This document shows positions 1 to 8,217 of a DNA stretch of 49,585 nt, one piece after another. The first letter of the stretch is position 1. The number at the start of each line of letters is the position of its first letter. The DNA is from Defluviitaleaceae bacterium (GTDB lineage Bacteria; Bacillota; Clostridia; Lachnospirales; WQUN01), in NCBI GenBank assembly GCA_009786535.1, contig WQRX01000005.1, forward strand, positions 1 through 49,585. Reading direction: 5' to 3'. The notes beneath the pieces are model-generated. The model saw only the letters and a program-made list of their open reading frames with translations. It did no database searches and was not told where the DNA came from. Position numbers and translations under genes: made by a program.

Positions 1-773
1 CCACCCCAACCCCCGCGCCCACCCCGCCAAGAGAGGATGGTCGCGCCCCCACCGCAAATCCATGGACAACGCCCGCCGATTTGCAAGCCCGCCCGCCCGT
101 TACCTTACAGCTTACTCCTGTAGTCGCGGGCGAGGAATTGGTAGTACTGCATACCAACCACGGCGATATTACCGTGCGCCTGTTCCCCCAAGCCGCGCCC
201 ATCGCGGTGGAAAACTTTCTTACCCATGCGCGCAACGGCTTCTATGATGGGCTTATCTTCCATCGTGTAATCGAAGATTTTATGATACAGGGCGGCTGCG
301 CCCAAGGCACGGGCATGGGCGGCGAAAGTATTTGGGGCGAAGGCTTTGGCCCCGAGCATAACCACGATTTATGGCACTTTAACGGCGCGCTTGCCATGGC
401 GCAAAGCCGCTTAGCCAACTCCATCGGCTCGCAGTTTTATATCGTACACAGCCACGGTCTGCACCCGCAATTTGCCCGCGACTTTAACCTTATGCTCGAT
501 GAATTATACGACGATGAATTTTCCCACGGCGTTACCTTTGGGCAAGCCTTCCCGCGGGAAATGCTTGAGCATTTCTTGGAGGTGGGGGGTACCCCGTTCC
601 TGGACTTCCCCTTTAACAGCGACGGTCCTAACTTTGGGCATACCGTGTTTGGGCAAGTTATTGAAGGCATGGACGTGGTGAACGCCATTGCCGCAACCCC
701 AACGGGCGCAAACGACCGCCCTGTAGAAGACGTGATTATTGAGCGCACTTCGATAATCACCGCACAGGGTTAA
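1..773 (+). CDS. Cyclophilin-type peptidyl-prolyl isomerase, 5' end cut off
   Basis: The reading frame is open to the left edge, so the true start lies outside the window; the first in-frame start-like codon is TTG at 81. The visible N-terminal part (about 40 residues) is rich in Pro and Thr and resembles the linker behind a lipoprotein signal peptide, which would place the enzyme outside the membrane; this is inference. The cyclophilin domain follows with the family blocks HGDITVRLFP, AVENFL, FHRVIEDFMIQGG and GSQFYI. An insertion of about 40 residues follows the FYIVHS segment before GHTVFGQVIEGMDVV. The family catalyses cis-trans isomerisation of prolyl bonds. The cysteine desulfurase gene starts 6 bases after the stop, suggesting one transcript, although no functional link is known. 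Confidence 0.9.
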   Translation, partial: TPTPAPTPPREDGRAPTANPWTTPADLQARPPVTLQLTPVVAGEELVVLHTNHGDITVRLFPQAAPIAVENFLTHARNGFYDGLIFHRVIEDFMIQGGCAQGTGMGGESIWGEGFGPEHNHDLWHFNGALAMAQSRLANSIGSQFYIVHSHGLHPQFARDFNLMLDELYDDEFSHGVTFGQAFPREMLEHFLEVGGTPFLDFPFNSDGPNFGHTVFGQVIEGMDVVNAIAATPTGANDRPVEDVIIERTSIITAQG

Positions 774-779
774 TTTGCG

Positions 780-1952
780 ATGGCACTCTATTTGGATAAC
801 GCAGCAACTACGCCATTGCACCCCGTTGCACTTGCCGCTATGCTGCCCTTCTTGGAAGGGAAATTTCACAACCCTTCCAGCGTATACACGCCCGCGCGTG
901 CCGTTCGGCAAGCCGTTGACGAAGCACGTATAAAAATGGCAACCGCCCTTGGCGCGTCCCCCGAGGAAATTGTATTTACAGGCTCGGGGACAGAGGCAGA
1001 CAACTGGGCGCTGTACGGCGTGTTGGAATCCAACCCCGCAAAAAAACACATCATCACCACTAAAATTGAACACCACGGCATTCTTTTCACCTGCCGCGCG
1101 TTGGAAAAACGCGGCTACACCGTCACCTACCTGCCCGTAGACGAACACGGACAAATTACCCCCGCGCAAGTGGAAGAAGCCATTAAACCCGACACAGCAG
1201 TTGTATCCATTATCATGGCAAACAACGAAATCGGTACAATTCAGCCCTTAGATGAAATCGCAAAAATAACCCGGCGCAAGGGCATACCCCTGCACACCGA
1301 CGCGGTACAAGCCGTTGGGCATATCCCCATTGACCTTTCTGCGCTGCATGTAGACCTGCTTGCCCTAAGCGCCCACAAATTTGGCGGGCCAAAGGGCATT
1401 GGCGCACTCTATATCCGCAAGGGTACGCGCTTAGCACCCTTACTCTACGGCGGTGCGCAGGAGCGTAACCGCCGCGCAGGGACGGAAAATGTAGCAGGCA
1501 TTATTGGTATGGCGGCGGCGTTGGAAATTGCGGTTAATGAACTAACGGAAAGCCGTCCGCGCATTAGCGAACTGCGCGATGCGTTAATAAACGAAATTCT
1601 TACAAATATCCCCCACGTTAAGCTTAACGGGCATCCGACCCATCGTTTGCCGGGCAATGTAAATGTTTCCTTCCAATTTATAGAAGGCGAGTCTCTGCTT
1701 CTGCACCTGGACATGCAGGGTTGCTATGCGTCAACAGGTTCCGCCTGTTCCAGCGGCGCGTTAGAGCCTTCCCACGTATTAATGGCGATGGGGCTTAGCC
1801 ATGGTATGGCAAACGGCGCGTTGCGCTTTTCCTTAGGGCGCGAAAATACGCAAGCGGACATTCCCCGTTTAATGGAAATATTGACCCCCGCCGTAGCACG
1901 CCTGCGTGCAATGTCCCCCCTATATGACGACTATATTAAGAAAGGCGAATAA
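780..1952 (+). CDS. iscS: Cysteine desulfurase, IscS/NifS family
   Basis: A 390-aa class V aminotransferase-fold enzyme that uses PLP to take sulfur from cysteine and pass it on as a persulfide. The PLP lysine is K200 in SAHKFGGPKG, and the persulfide cysteine is C323 in TGSACSSG. Other blocks are YLDNAATTP at the start, GTEADN, HTDAVQ and RRAGTENV. Length is normal for the group I enzymes. The scaffold gene begins two bases after its stop, so sulfur is probably delivered directly to that scaffold for Fe-S assembly. The many radical SAM enzymes further right would be large consumers of 4Fe-4S clusters, but nothing in the sequence ties their regulation together. Confidence 0.96.
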   Translation: MALYLDNAATTPLHPVALAAMLPFLEGKFHNPSSVYTPARAVRQAVDEARIKMATALGASPEEIVFTGSGTEADNWALYGVLESNPAKKHIITTKIEHHGILFTCRALEKRGYTVTYLPVDEHGQITPAQVEEAIKPDTAVVSIIMANNEIGTIQPLDEIAKITRRKGIPLHTDAVQAVGHIPIDLSALHVDLLALSAHKFGGPKGIGALYIRKGTRLAPLLYGGAQERNRRAGTENVAGIIGMAAALEIAVNELTESRPRISELRDALINEILTNIPHVKLNGHPTHRLPGNVNVSFQFIEGESLLLHLDMQGCYASTGSACSSGALEPSHVLMAMGLSHGMANGALRFSLGRENTQADIPRLMEILTPAVARLRAMSPLYDDYIKKGE

Positions 1953-1954
1953 CC

Positions 1955-2374
1955 ATGGAATACAGCGAAAAAGTAATGGACCATTTCACAAACCCCCGCA
2001 ACGTAGGCGAAATTGAAAACGCCGACGGCATAGGCACCGTAGGCAACGAAAAATGCGGCGATATTATGCGTTTTTTCCTGCGCATTGAAAACGACGTTAT
2101 TATCGAAGCTAAATTTAAAACCTTTGGCTGCGGCGCGGCGGTTGCTACATCCAGCATTGCCACCGAGCTTGTTGTTGGCAAAACCTTGCAAGAGGCCGTA
2201 AAAATTACCAACAAATCGGTAATGGAGGCGCTGGACGGCTTACCCGCCACCAAGGCGCATTGCTCTTGCCTGGCGGAAGAAGCCCTGCACGCTGCCCTTT
2301 GGGATTACGCAAAAAAAAGCGGCGTAACCATTGGTGGGCTACAGCCGCCTGAAGAAAAAAATCACGAACACTGA
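1955..2374 (+). CDS. iscU: Fe-S cluster assembly scaffold IscU/NifU-N
   Basis: A 139-aa IscU-type scaffold. The three ligand cysteines of the family are visible: C34 in NEKCGD (with the following Asp), C59 in FGCGAAVATSS and C103 in HCSCLAEEAL. The extra C105 is unusual because many homologues have Val or Ile there. It starts two bases after the cysteine desulfurase stop and is surely co-expressed with it. The gene ends six bases before the stop of the convergent amidase gene; I see no terminator hairpin in that gap. In many Clostridia the next gene would be mnmA (tRNA thiolation), which is absent here. Confidence 0.95.
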   Translation: MEYSEKVMDHFTNPRNVGEIENADGIGTVGNEKCGDIMRFFLRIENDVIIEAKFKTFGCGAAVATSSIATELVVGKTLQEAVKITNKSVMEALDGLPATKAHCSCLAEEALHAALWDYAKKSGVTIGGLQPPEEKNHEH

Positions 2375-2380
2375 TGCGTG

Positions 2381-3088
2381 TTAAGCAAATTTAATTACGG
2401 GAATACGCCGCCGGTTATCCCATACCGCGGTACCACCCATGGCTTTTACAATGTCTGTTAGCCGTACCCACGTTGCCCCGTTTTCAATAAAGCCGCCTAT
2501 TTTTTGTATATTTCCATTTATTTCTAATTCAACCTCGCGGGGGTTGGATGCGGCGTTAAGAAGGCGGATAATTTCATCGAAGGGGAAGTTTTTACCCGGG
2601 CAAAACGCTCTTGTTAAGGGCGAAACTTCGCAATGCCCAATAATACGGTCACGGTTTAACGGGATTTGGTAATTATAAGCTTGCTCGACTTCGGCTTGGA
2701 TATATTTAATTAAATTTACAACCGCAGTAAGTTGTTGCGGAGAAGGGTTGCCCGCAGGCATATCGCCAAAGCCGATGCTTATGGTGTATAGGTTTGCGTT
2801 TTTTTTGCGCTCCCGTATAGCAGGAACGGTGGAAAGTTGGTTGTTGCGTTTATCCCCTGCCGCGTTTGTTGTCCCGTTAGACCATGCGGTGTCTTTTATT
2901 TTTACCAGCTGTACAATTTCGCCCGCCGCGGAAATTACAAAGTGGTAGGACACTTGGTTGGCGGGATTTTTTATTGTATTTAGCGCACTGCCAAAGCTTG
3001 CGCCCGTTGTGTGCAATACAATATGGTCGGGAATGTTACCCTGCCTGCCCGGGTTGCGGTTTGGGCTTTCGGATAAGGGAATGTTCAT
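2381..3088 (-). CDS. N-acetylmuramoyl-L-alanine amidase with C-terminal stalk-like domain
   Basis: A 235-aa peptidoglycan hydrolase of the amidase_2 (T7 lysozyme/PGRP) type, which cuts the bond between muramic acid and the stem peptide. Putative zinc ligands are H26 in VLHTTG, H152 in IGHCEVSP and C163 in AFCPG; YHFVIS (about 48-53) is the usual second block. Residues 187-235 (VELEINGN, WVRLTDIVKAMG) resemble the copper-amine-oxidase-N-like or stalk domain common on Bacillota wall proteins. No signal peptide is seen, as in phage endolysins. The ribosome binding site GGAGG lies 10 bases before ATG at 3088 and overlaps the end of the holin-like gene. It is the last gene of the 6.7-2.4 kb operon, so export may depend on the membrane protein just upstream. 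Confidence 0.85.
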   Translation of the reverse strand: MNIPLSESPNRNPGRQGNIPDHIVLHTTGASFGSALNTIKNPANQVSYHFVISAAGEIVQLVKIKDTAWSNGTTNAAGDKRNNQLSTVPAIRERKKNANLYTISIGFGDMPAGNPSPQQLTAVVNLIKYIQAEVEQAYNYQIPLNRDRIIGHCEVSPLTRAFCPGKNFPFDEIIRLLNAASNPREVELEINGNIQKIGGFIENGATWVRLTDIVKAMGGTAVWDNRRRIPVIKFA

Positions 3089-3094
3089 ACGTGA

Positions 3095-3418
3095 TCACCC
3101 TCCATTAAATTCATTTTCGATGCGGTTTATTTCAATTTTTGATTTGTTTTCGATGCAGGACTTTGCTTCGTAGAAGGCAAATGTCGCACCAAACAACCAT
3201 GTGGCCATGCTTTTTAAATCTTCGGGGAATATCCCCTGCCAAAACCAAGAAACTATGCAGGCAACCCAGGTAAGCCCATACAGCACGCACGAAAAAGCCA
3301 TGATTTTTTGTGAAAAAGTTCGCTCATTTTTTTTGTGGCGTGGTGCAGACTTTTGCTCGGGCGCGCGGTTTTCTTGTACGGCATCAAAAATCATTTGCTT
3401 TATATCGTTGTTGTTCAT
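3095..3418 (-). CDS. Small membrane protein, holin-like
   Basis: A 107-aa protein with a charged N-terminal segment of about 35 residues, then two hydrophobic stretches (about 36-57 and 66-83) separated by a short polar turn, and a charged tail. Size, topology and position directly before an amidase gene fit a phage-type holin, but I recognise no specific holin family, so the call is by context. The start codon overlaps the stop of the upstream DUF2589 gene (ATGA), so the two are translationally coupled. If it is a holin it would let the amidase, and perhaps the DUF2589 proteins, cross the membrane. It could instead be an unrelated membrane anchor. Confidence 0.6.
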   Translation of the reverse strand: MNNNDIKQMIFDAVQENRAPEQKSAPRHKKNERTFSQKIMAFSCVLYGLTWVACIVSWFWQGIFPEDLKSMATWLFGATFAFYEAKSCIENKSKIEINRIENEFNGG

Positions 3419-4506
3419 GTTGCGGCTTCGTCCGGCGTAATATTACGCAAGGTATTATTGTATTCGACTTTATTTGCAGAGATAGCCTGCCCCGCTTTGT
3501 TTACATCGCGTTGCGCTTCCGTTGCCGCAAGGAAGGGTGCGTTTATTCCTGCAATGTCCTCGCCTACTTTGTCTACGGGTTCTTGAATGGAATTTCCGCG
3601 CAAAGCAGCAATGCCTCGTTCCTCTTCTTTGGCGTTTGACGCATTTGCAACTACGGTATTGCGAATTGTGGCGCGGAAATCGTCCCAATATTTATTATTT
3701 TCCTCTGCTTGCGCGGTAAGCTTTGTTTTTACATTTTCGTCGGTTGCGTCTTTTAACCGCGCTTCAATCCTTGTGTTTATGCGGTTGCGCATGGCGTCGC
3801 CCTCGCGCAGCAGCTCGGTAAATTTTATTTCAAAATTTTCCCGTGATGCGGTTTCCGCCGCTTCAAGTTGGGGAAGGTCTTCCCTAAGATGGCGAAGCTT
3901 CATGTTGCGCTCCCGCCTGCTTCCCGTAAGGGCGTTGCCTGCTTGGTCTACGGGCGTACTGCTTATTAAATTGGGTGCTACATTGGCGGCTATCATATCC
4001 AGCACACGGGCAAGCCCCTCGGGGATACCGTAGTTGGACGCCATTACAGAAACATGGTATTTTGCGGAATTATCCGTTTTGCGAATATTTTCGCTGGAGG
4101 TAGACACATTGCCCGTAATAGACGCCTTTGCGAATAAAAATCCGCCCGACGCTTTAGTTTCCGCGCTTGCTTTTAAAGAGCTTGTGCTTGTATCGCTTGT
4201 TTTTACTTCCATATCAAAGGTGACATTTACCTCGTCAATTTGTAAATTGGGGATTGGCACAATCGCAAGCAGAGGTACGTCTACCGATACCTCTTGGCTG
4301 GACATATTACCGTCGGGGTCGGGCTCGTTTTTATTAAACCTAAAAATTACATTGCGTACGTTATTGTCGCCGTCAAAGCCCACCGTGTTAATAAATTCGG
4401 CGGTTGCCCTTGCAAGCTGCATGCTTGACTCGGCAGCGGCGGTAAGGGGCGCACCTATCAAAAAACTCATATCAAGTCCCTTAAATTGTTCGCTTATACG
4501 TGACAT
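3415..4506 (-). CDS. DUF2589 family protein, long paralogue
   Basis: A 363-aa protein of unknown function. Its N-terminal half carries the DUF2589 pattern: an Ala-rich helix (IGAPLTAAAESSMQLA), then VDVPLLAIVPIPNLQIDEVNVTF. The middle is Ser/Thr/Ala-rich. After it comes a block shared with the paralogue at 5172-6026, namely GLARVLDMIAANVAPN followed by STPVDQAGNALTG. The rest (about residues 200-363) is highly charged, probably coiled coil, with no signal peptide. The start is supported by AGGAGGG seven bases before ATG. The gene sits in the middle of the regulator-DUF2589-holin-amidase operon and its stop overlaps the holin-like start. DUF2589 has no assigned function that I know. Confidence 0.78.
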   Translation of the reverse strand: MSRISEQFKGLDMSFLIGAPLTAAAESSMQLARATAEFINTVGFDGDNNVRNVIFRFNKNEPDPDGNMSSQEVSVDVPLLAIVPIPNLQIDEVNVTFDMEVKTSDTSTSSLKASAETKASGGFLFAKASITGNVSTSSENIRKTDNSAKYHVSVMASNYGIPEGLARVLDMIAANVAPNLISSTPVDQAGNALTGSRRERNMKLRHLREDLPQLEAAETASRENFEIKFTELLREGDAMRNRINTRIEARLKDATDENVKTKLTAQAEENNKYWDDFRATIRNTVVANASNAKEEERGIAALRGNSIQEPVDKVGEDIAGINAPFLAATEAQRDVNKAGQAISANKVEYNNTLRNITPDEAAT

Positions 4507-4517
4507 ATCTTTCCCTC

Positions 4518-4865
4518 CTATAAGGCTTGGTTCGGTTCATCATAACCGCTTTCGTTTTGCTCGGGTTCGTTGTGTTCGGGTTCGCTGTAATCCATGGCTT
4601 GCGGGCTGTAGGGGCGTAATTTAATTTCGCCTTGGAAATTGCTTGGTTTTGAAAAATCTAAAACCAAATCGCCGCCGAAGGCACGGTCTGCCCGCGATAC
4701 ATTGCTCGAAAAAGACATTTTTACGTCTGTGATGGTGAGGGGCGGCGGTATGGACGGGCTGTTTTTTACAGCGTTTTCATAATCGCTGTGCAGCAGCCGG
4801 TTTGCTTCTGCCGCCGCGGTCGCCAGCGAGTGTACAACAGACGATAACAACAGTTTATTTTGCAC
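4518..4865 (-). CDS. Short DUF2589-like protein
   Basis: A 115-aa protein that seems to be a reduced third member of the DUF2589 group. The N-terminal SSVVHSLATAAAEANRLL matches the Ala-rich helix of its neighbours (A..AEAN..L), and PPPLTITDVKMSF matches the P-hydrophobic beta block. It lacks the STPVD motif. The tail is acidic and repetitive, with several Glu-Pro and Asn-Glu units (SEPEHNEPEQNE). The start is GTG at 4865, chosen because AAAGGAG lies eight bases before it. It overlaps the end of the 98-aa gene by 11 bases. Function unknown; it may assemble with the two larger DUF2589 proteins. Confidence 0.65.
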   Translation of the reverse strand: MQNKLLLSSVVHSLATAAAEANRLLHSDYENAVKNSPSIPPPLTITDVKMSFSSNVSRADRAFGGDLVLDFSKPSNFQGEIKLRPYSPQAMDYSEPEHNEPEQNESGYDEPNQAL

Positions 4866-5151
4866 CGGTTTTTCTCCTTTCCTCTTCGGCTATCCATACG
4901 GGTTTGCGCAAAAAGCCGATATGATAGATTGTTTTTTGCATAGTAAGTTCATGCTCACCCATTTTATAACGGCCTATTGAAATATCCTTGCCGATAATGG
5001 TGCCCTTAGGGGATGTGCCTATGCATTTATTTAACAATGCCAGCTGCTGTTCCCGCGCCTCTTCCGAGAACATAACATTGGGATTGATGCTCCCTATCGC
5101 CACTTCCTTTATAAAATGAAAGTCCGAAAGTACCAATTTTTTCTCATTCAT
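4855..5151 (-). CDS. Hypothetical protein, 98 aa
   Basis: I do not recognise this family. The protein is small and of mixed charge, with no membrane segment or signal peptide. A Gly-rich centre (GTIIGKDISIGRYKMGEH) looks like beta strands, and the C-terminus is basic (EEERRKTGAK). A good ribosome binding site (AGAGGG, seven bases before ATG at 5151) supports it, as does its position between two DUF2589 genes in the same direction and its overlap with the next gene. It is probably an accessory part of the DUF2589 cassette. Confidence 0.6.
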   Translation of the reverse strand: MNEKKLVLSDFHFIKEVAIGSINPNVMFSEEAREQQLALLNKCIGTSPKGTIIGKDISIGRYKMGEHELTMQKTIYHIGFLRKPVWIAEEERRKTGAK

Positions 5152-5171
5152 GTTTATCCCTCTATTCTGTG

Positions 5172-6026
5172 TTAATCTTGAAGGCTTCCCAGCTTATTTG
5201 ATAAAATTTCCTGCCTTACTTCGGAAAGCTGTGCTTCAAGCTCTGCCGTAATTTCCCTCAGGCTTTGTACTTGCTCGTAAGCTTCGGGAATTTGCGGTTT
5301 TTCACCCGTTTCGCGCAAATGCTTGTAATGCTCCGTCAGTTCGTCAAAGCTTGCGCCTGTTTCCATTTCAAGGGTGTTGTTGTGCTTGCGCATGGATTCG
5401 CGTAAATCGTTTATTTTTATTGTTAGGCGTGCTTCGCGTTCCGTAAGCGCGACGTTTTTTTCATATTCGCCGCGTTCGCGCCCCGTAAGCTTTTTCCCCG
5501 ATTCATCTACAGGCGTACTGTGCAGCCGCTTGGGCATTGCATTTGTGTTAAGCGTGTCCACAAAACGCGCAAGCCCTTCCGAAATAGGCGCGCTCTCCAT
5601 CTCAACCTCGTATTGAATATTGGGTTGTGACATTCCATTGCGCCGGTTGCCGGAGGATGCCTGCGTAATAACCGCAAGCCCGTTTGTTGTTTGCTTCATG
5701 CCCAGTATTTCTGCATTAAACTTGACCTTAGTCTTGGCAACCTTTAACGCGCTGAGGGGGAAAATCGAAAGGAGCGGAATTTCCAACCCTATACTGTCTG
5801 CTACTTTATTATCCATTGCGTCGCTTCCAAGCTGCTCGTACATCATTTGTATTGTGCGCAGCCTTACGACGGACTTTCCTGATGCATCTACGGTTAAGTC
5901 CCCCGTAGAAGCAAGGAAATTTACGATATTTGAGCTAAGCCTTATATTCGCTTCTGCCACCGCCCCAAGAGGCGCATATACTAAGTCGTGCAGTTCTATT
6001 GAATTGTCTGTGTTCCTGTTCGGCAT
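5172..6026 (-). CDS. DUF2589 family protein, short paralogue
   Basis: A 284-aa paralogue of the protein at 3415-4506. Shared parts, in order, are an Ala-rich helix (APLGAVAEANIRLSS), the block LEIPLLSIFPLSALKVAKTKVKF, the block GLARFVDTLNTNAMPK, and STPVDESGKKLTG. The last 90 residues are strongly charged with heptad-like spacing (LREITAELEAQLSEVRQEI) and look like a coiled coil. No signal peptide. The ribosome binding site is AAAGG about 11 bases before ATG at 6026. It is the first DUF2589 gene after the split regulator. The conserved GLAR-STPVD-G-LTG block in both long paralogues may be an assembly or processing motif; this is inference. Confidence 0.77.
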   Translation of the reverse strand: MPNRNTDNSIELHDLVYAPLGAVAEANIRLSSNIVNFLASTGDLTVDASGKSVVRLRTIQMMYEQLGSDAMDNKVADSIGLEIPLLSIFPLSALKVAKTKVKFNAEILGMKQTTNGLAVITQASSGNRRNGMSQPNIQYEVEMESAPISEGLARFVDTLNTNAMPKRLHSTPVDESGKKLTGRERGEYEKNVALTEREARLTIKINDLRESMRKHNNTLEMETGASFDELTEHYKHLRETGEKPQIPEAYEQVQSLREITAELEAQLSEVRQEILSNKLGSLQD

Positions 6027-6050
6027 ACCCCATCAAGCCTTTCACTATTA

Positions 6051-6699
6051 TTATTTTTCGTTTGTCATAAGAAGCGGAAGTCCCAACTCGTCCAGTTCTT
6101 CATTTATCCGTAACACAAGATTTACGTTTGTTTCGTTTTTTAAAATCCACATTACTACTACATCGTTGGGCAAAGATGCTGAAAGGATATAGCCCGCTTT
6201 TTTCAAAAGTGTTTGAATATTTTCCAAATCCGCGCCCAGTGAAATTGCCAGCGCCAGCACGGGTTCCTTTTTTAAATGCTGTCCTTCTTTCATGTAACGG
6301 AACATTCGCTCGCTTACCATCGAAGCCTCGCATAAATGCCGTTTGCTTTGCGGATATTCGTGTACAAGCTTGCGCAGCATTTCGCCGAAGCTTTCGTCCT
6401 TGCATAGCGACAGCCCCGACTTATTTGCGAGTGCTTCTGCTTCATCTTCGCAAAGCCCAAATAGCGTACCCGCTCTAATGATTACACTGTGCTTTAGTTT
6501 TGTTTGGCACTTTGTAAAATTGACACGCCAATGATGCAAGCGGTGCCTGCTTACGCCCAATAAAATATAAACCTCGTCAATTGTTTTTAGCTTATTTTTT
6601 TTTAAAATCCTTTGCGTAACCGATTAATGAAGAAACAAAATCCTCGCCAAGCTCAATGTCCCTGTCGCTAAGCCAATTATTTATTTTTTGATAATTCAA
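6051..6699 (-). CDS. XRE-like regulator split by an A9 tract
   Basis: Two adjacent frames appear to be one gene. The first runs from TTG at 6699 (behind a purine-rich GGGGTGAGGGGGCGG) for 35 codons to a stop at 6594-6592, ending FKKK. The second is open from the A9 run (6603-6595) and continues NKLKTIDEVYILLGVSRHRLHHW to the stop at 6051. That joining segment looks like a helix-turn-helix. The C-terminal part (EPVLALAISLGADLENIQTLLKKAGYIL) matches a segment common in small Bacillota XRE-like proteins. A tract of eight or eleven A residues would join the frames. It precedes the DUF2589 genes and probably controls them. A sequencing error cannot be excluded. Confidence 0.6.
6595..6603. repeat. 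A9/T9 homopolymer at the frame break of the regulator
   Basis: Nine T on the + strand, nine A in the coding sense. The reading frames before and after it differ by one base; loss of one A or gain of two would join them. Confidence 0.85.
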
Positions 6700-6745
6700 A
6701 GTACCGCCCCCTCACCCCTAGGTTCCTTCCGCGTTTGGTAAGTGG

Positions 6746-6754
6746 ACTATAACA
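6746..6754 (-). promoter_or_regulatory. Extended -10 promoter for the DUF2589 operon
   Basis: On the - strand, TGTTATAGT fits the extended -10 form (TGnTATAAT with one change) about 45 bases before the TTG start at 6699. The -35 region is poor. TATAGT is also the -10 of the two repeated promoters at 9.6 and 12.6 kb. Confidence 0.45.
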
Positions 6755-6846
6755 CGCTGTTTATGTAAAAAGCGGAAATGAAATGTCACATTTTTGAAAA
6801 AATTCCAATTGGCAGTGCACTCCGGGCTTGCACCTTTCAAGTATAT

Positions 6847-8217
6847 TTATGGCTTTGCCGTATTGGGTGTGTTTGTGTGGTTTATTAATGTTTTGCACAC
6901 CCCTCTTCTAACGTCCAGTTTGCTCTTAATGTAGGGGAAAAAAATATTATAGTAAAACATGTGCAATGCTTCATAATTTTCTACTAAATAAAAATCATCT
7001 TCATCAACTAATTGGTTCCAGTATTTATCAAGGTACACATAACGCCTGTCATAGTTTGGTAAATCTAATACATGGGGGCACATTTTTATTAACATGTCGT
7101 AGTCATTTAAGTTCGGCATTTCATTTTGCACAATAATGCCCTCCGGCATTGCGAAGCAGTCATCAACGGTATATAGGGTTATGTGTAAATCGGGGAGGGA
7201 TGCACGTAATTTTTCTATAAACAATTCCAGCGTTGTAAAGGATGAATCAAACAATATTAATAATTTACTGCTATTATTCACTTTATCCAAAAAGAAAAAG
7301 TCGGCATCCGGAGTTTTATTAATTTTATAATCATCCCCTTTGCCGCGCACGCCCTCCAATGCGTCATGCAAAGCATGGAAACATGTGTATATAGCCGCAG
7401 GTCTTTTTCTATTAACTGCAAAAGTCCTAAATAAGCGAGTTGTAAGATTTTTAACAAAATCGTTGTATTCACTTTCTGTACAATATTTTACAAATGTGTG
7501 AATTTTATTGCGAAATATATAGTATATAAAAAAGGGGGAATATAGCCCCTGTCTTCCTTGTTCGTGCCAAATAACGGAAGCCTTGCAAGCAAATATTTTA
7601 TACCCAGCTAATCTAAGTTTCCACCCCAGCGCCATGTCGTCCCAATAAATAAAATAATCTTCTTCTATTAAACCTGACACTTCTAACGCGCTTGCCCTAA
7701 ACATGGCAGAACACGCCGCTACATAATCACATGCTAAAAAGTCCGGCAATTCGCTTTTTATACCGGCGCCTGCATATAAAGGTTTAACACCAAGATTGGG
7801 GATGTCTATCATTGCGCCGTAATCCTGCACCGTTTCGGGGAACGCCATGTGCAAAATTAAAGACCCGCAAGCCCCTGCATTTGGGTGCAATTCCATAAAG
7901 TCATATAATGCTTTAATGGCATTTTTATCCACAACTACATCATTATCTAAGAGATGAATGTATTTATATTTTTTTTGCATGGCATATGCCATACCGCGAT
8001 GAAAACCACCTGCGCCGCCTGTGTTTTTTTCATTTACCAGTAGTGTTAGCTTGTTGCCAAATTTACTTTTTATCATGTCAACTGTATTATCTGATGAAGC
8101 ATTATCCACTACAATAATGTCAAAATCGTTAAAAGAAGATTCCAGCACCGAGTTTATGCAATTTATTACATAATTGCATTTATTATAAGTGCATATAACA
8201 ACGGCTACCGGCTTCAT
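6847..8217 (-). CDS. Glycosyltransferase family 2, rhamnosyl/galactofuranosyl-transferase-like
   Basis: A 456-aa GT-A fold enzyme. N-terminal features are VVICTYNKC, NEKNTGGAGGFHRG and LLDNDV as the metal-binding DxD. The GG-GGF-RG block is typical of the GT2 subgroup that includes rhamnosyl- and galactofuranosyl-transferases. WDD (about 190) and WHEQG are the usual later motifs. Residues 300-456 form an extra domain I do not recognise. ATG at 8217 directly follows the stop of the next gene (TAA-ATG), so the two are coupled. It is the last gene of the 9.6-6.8 kb operon. The sugar and acceptor cannot be read from the sequence. Confidence 0.83.
   Translation of the reverse strand: MKPVAVVICTYNKCNYVINCINSVLESSFNDFDIIVVDNASSDNTVDMIKSKFGNKLTLLVNEKNTGGAGGFHRGMAYAMQKKYKYIHLLDNDVVVDKNAIKALYDFMELHPNAGACGSLILHMAFPETVQDYGAMIDIPNLGVKPLYAGAGIKSELPDFLACDYVAACSAMFRASALEVSGLIEEDYFIYWDDMALGWKLRLAGYKIFACKASVIWHEQGRQGLYSPFFIYYIFRNKIHTFVKYCTESEYNDFVKNLTTRLFRTFAVNRKRPAAIYTCFHALHDALEGVRGKGDDYKINKTPDADFFFLDKVNNSSKLLILFDSSFTTLELFIEKLRASLPDLHITLYTVDDCFAMPEGIIVQNEMPNLNDYDMLIKMCPHVLDLPNYDRRYVYLDKYWNQLVDEDDFYLVENYEALHMFYYNIFFPYIKSKLDVRRGVCKTLINHTNTPNTAKP

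Noticed and set aside
504..1169. Long open frame on the - strand opposite the cyclophilin and IscS genes
   Set aside because: It spans two well-supported genes and gives a Cys/Gly-rich product with no family resemblance; a shadow frame.
2375..2380. Terminator between the convergent IscU and amidase genes
   Set aside because: Only six bases separate the stops and no hairpin is visible there.
2381..6700. Prophage or tailocin
   Set aside because: Amidase and holin-like genes are present, but no capsid, portal, terminase, sheath, tube, baseplate or integrase gene is seen.
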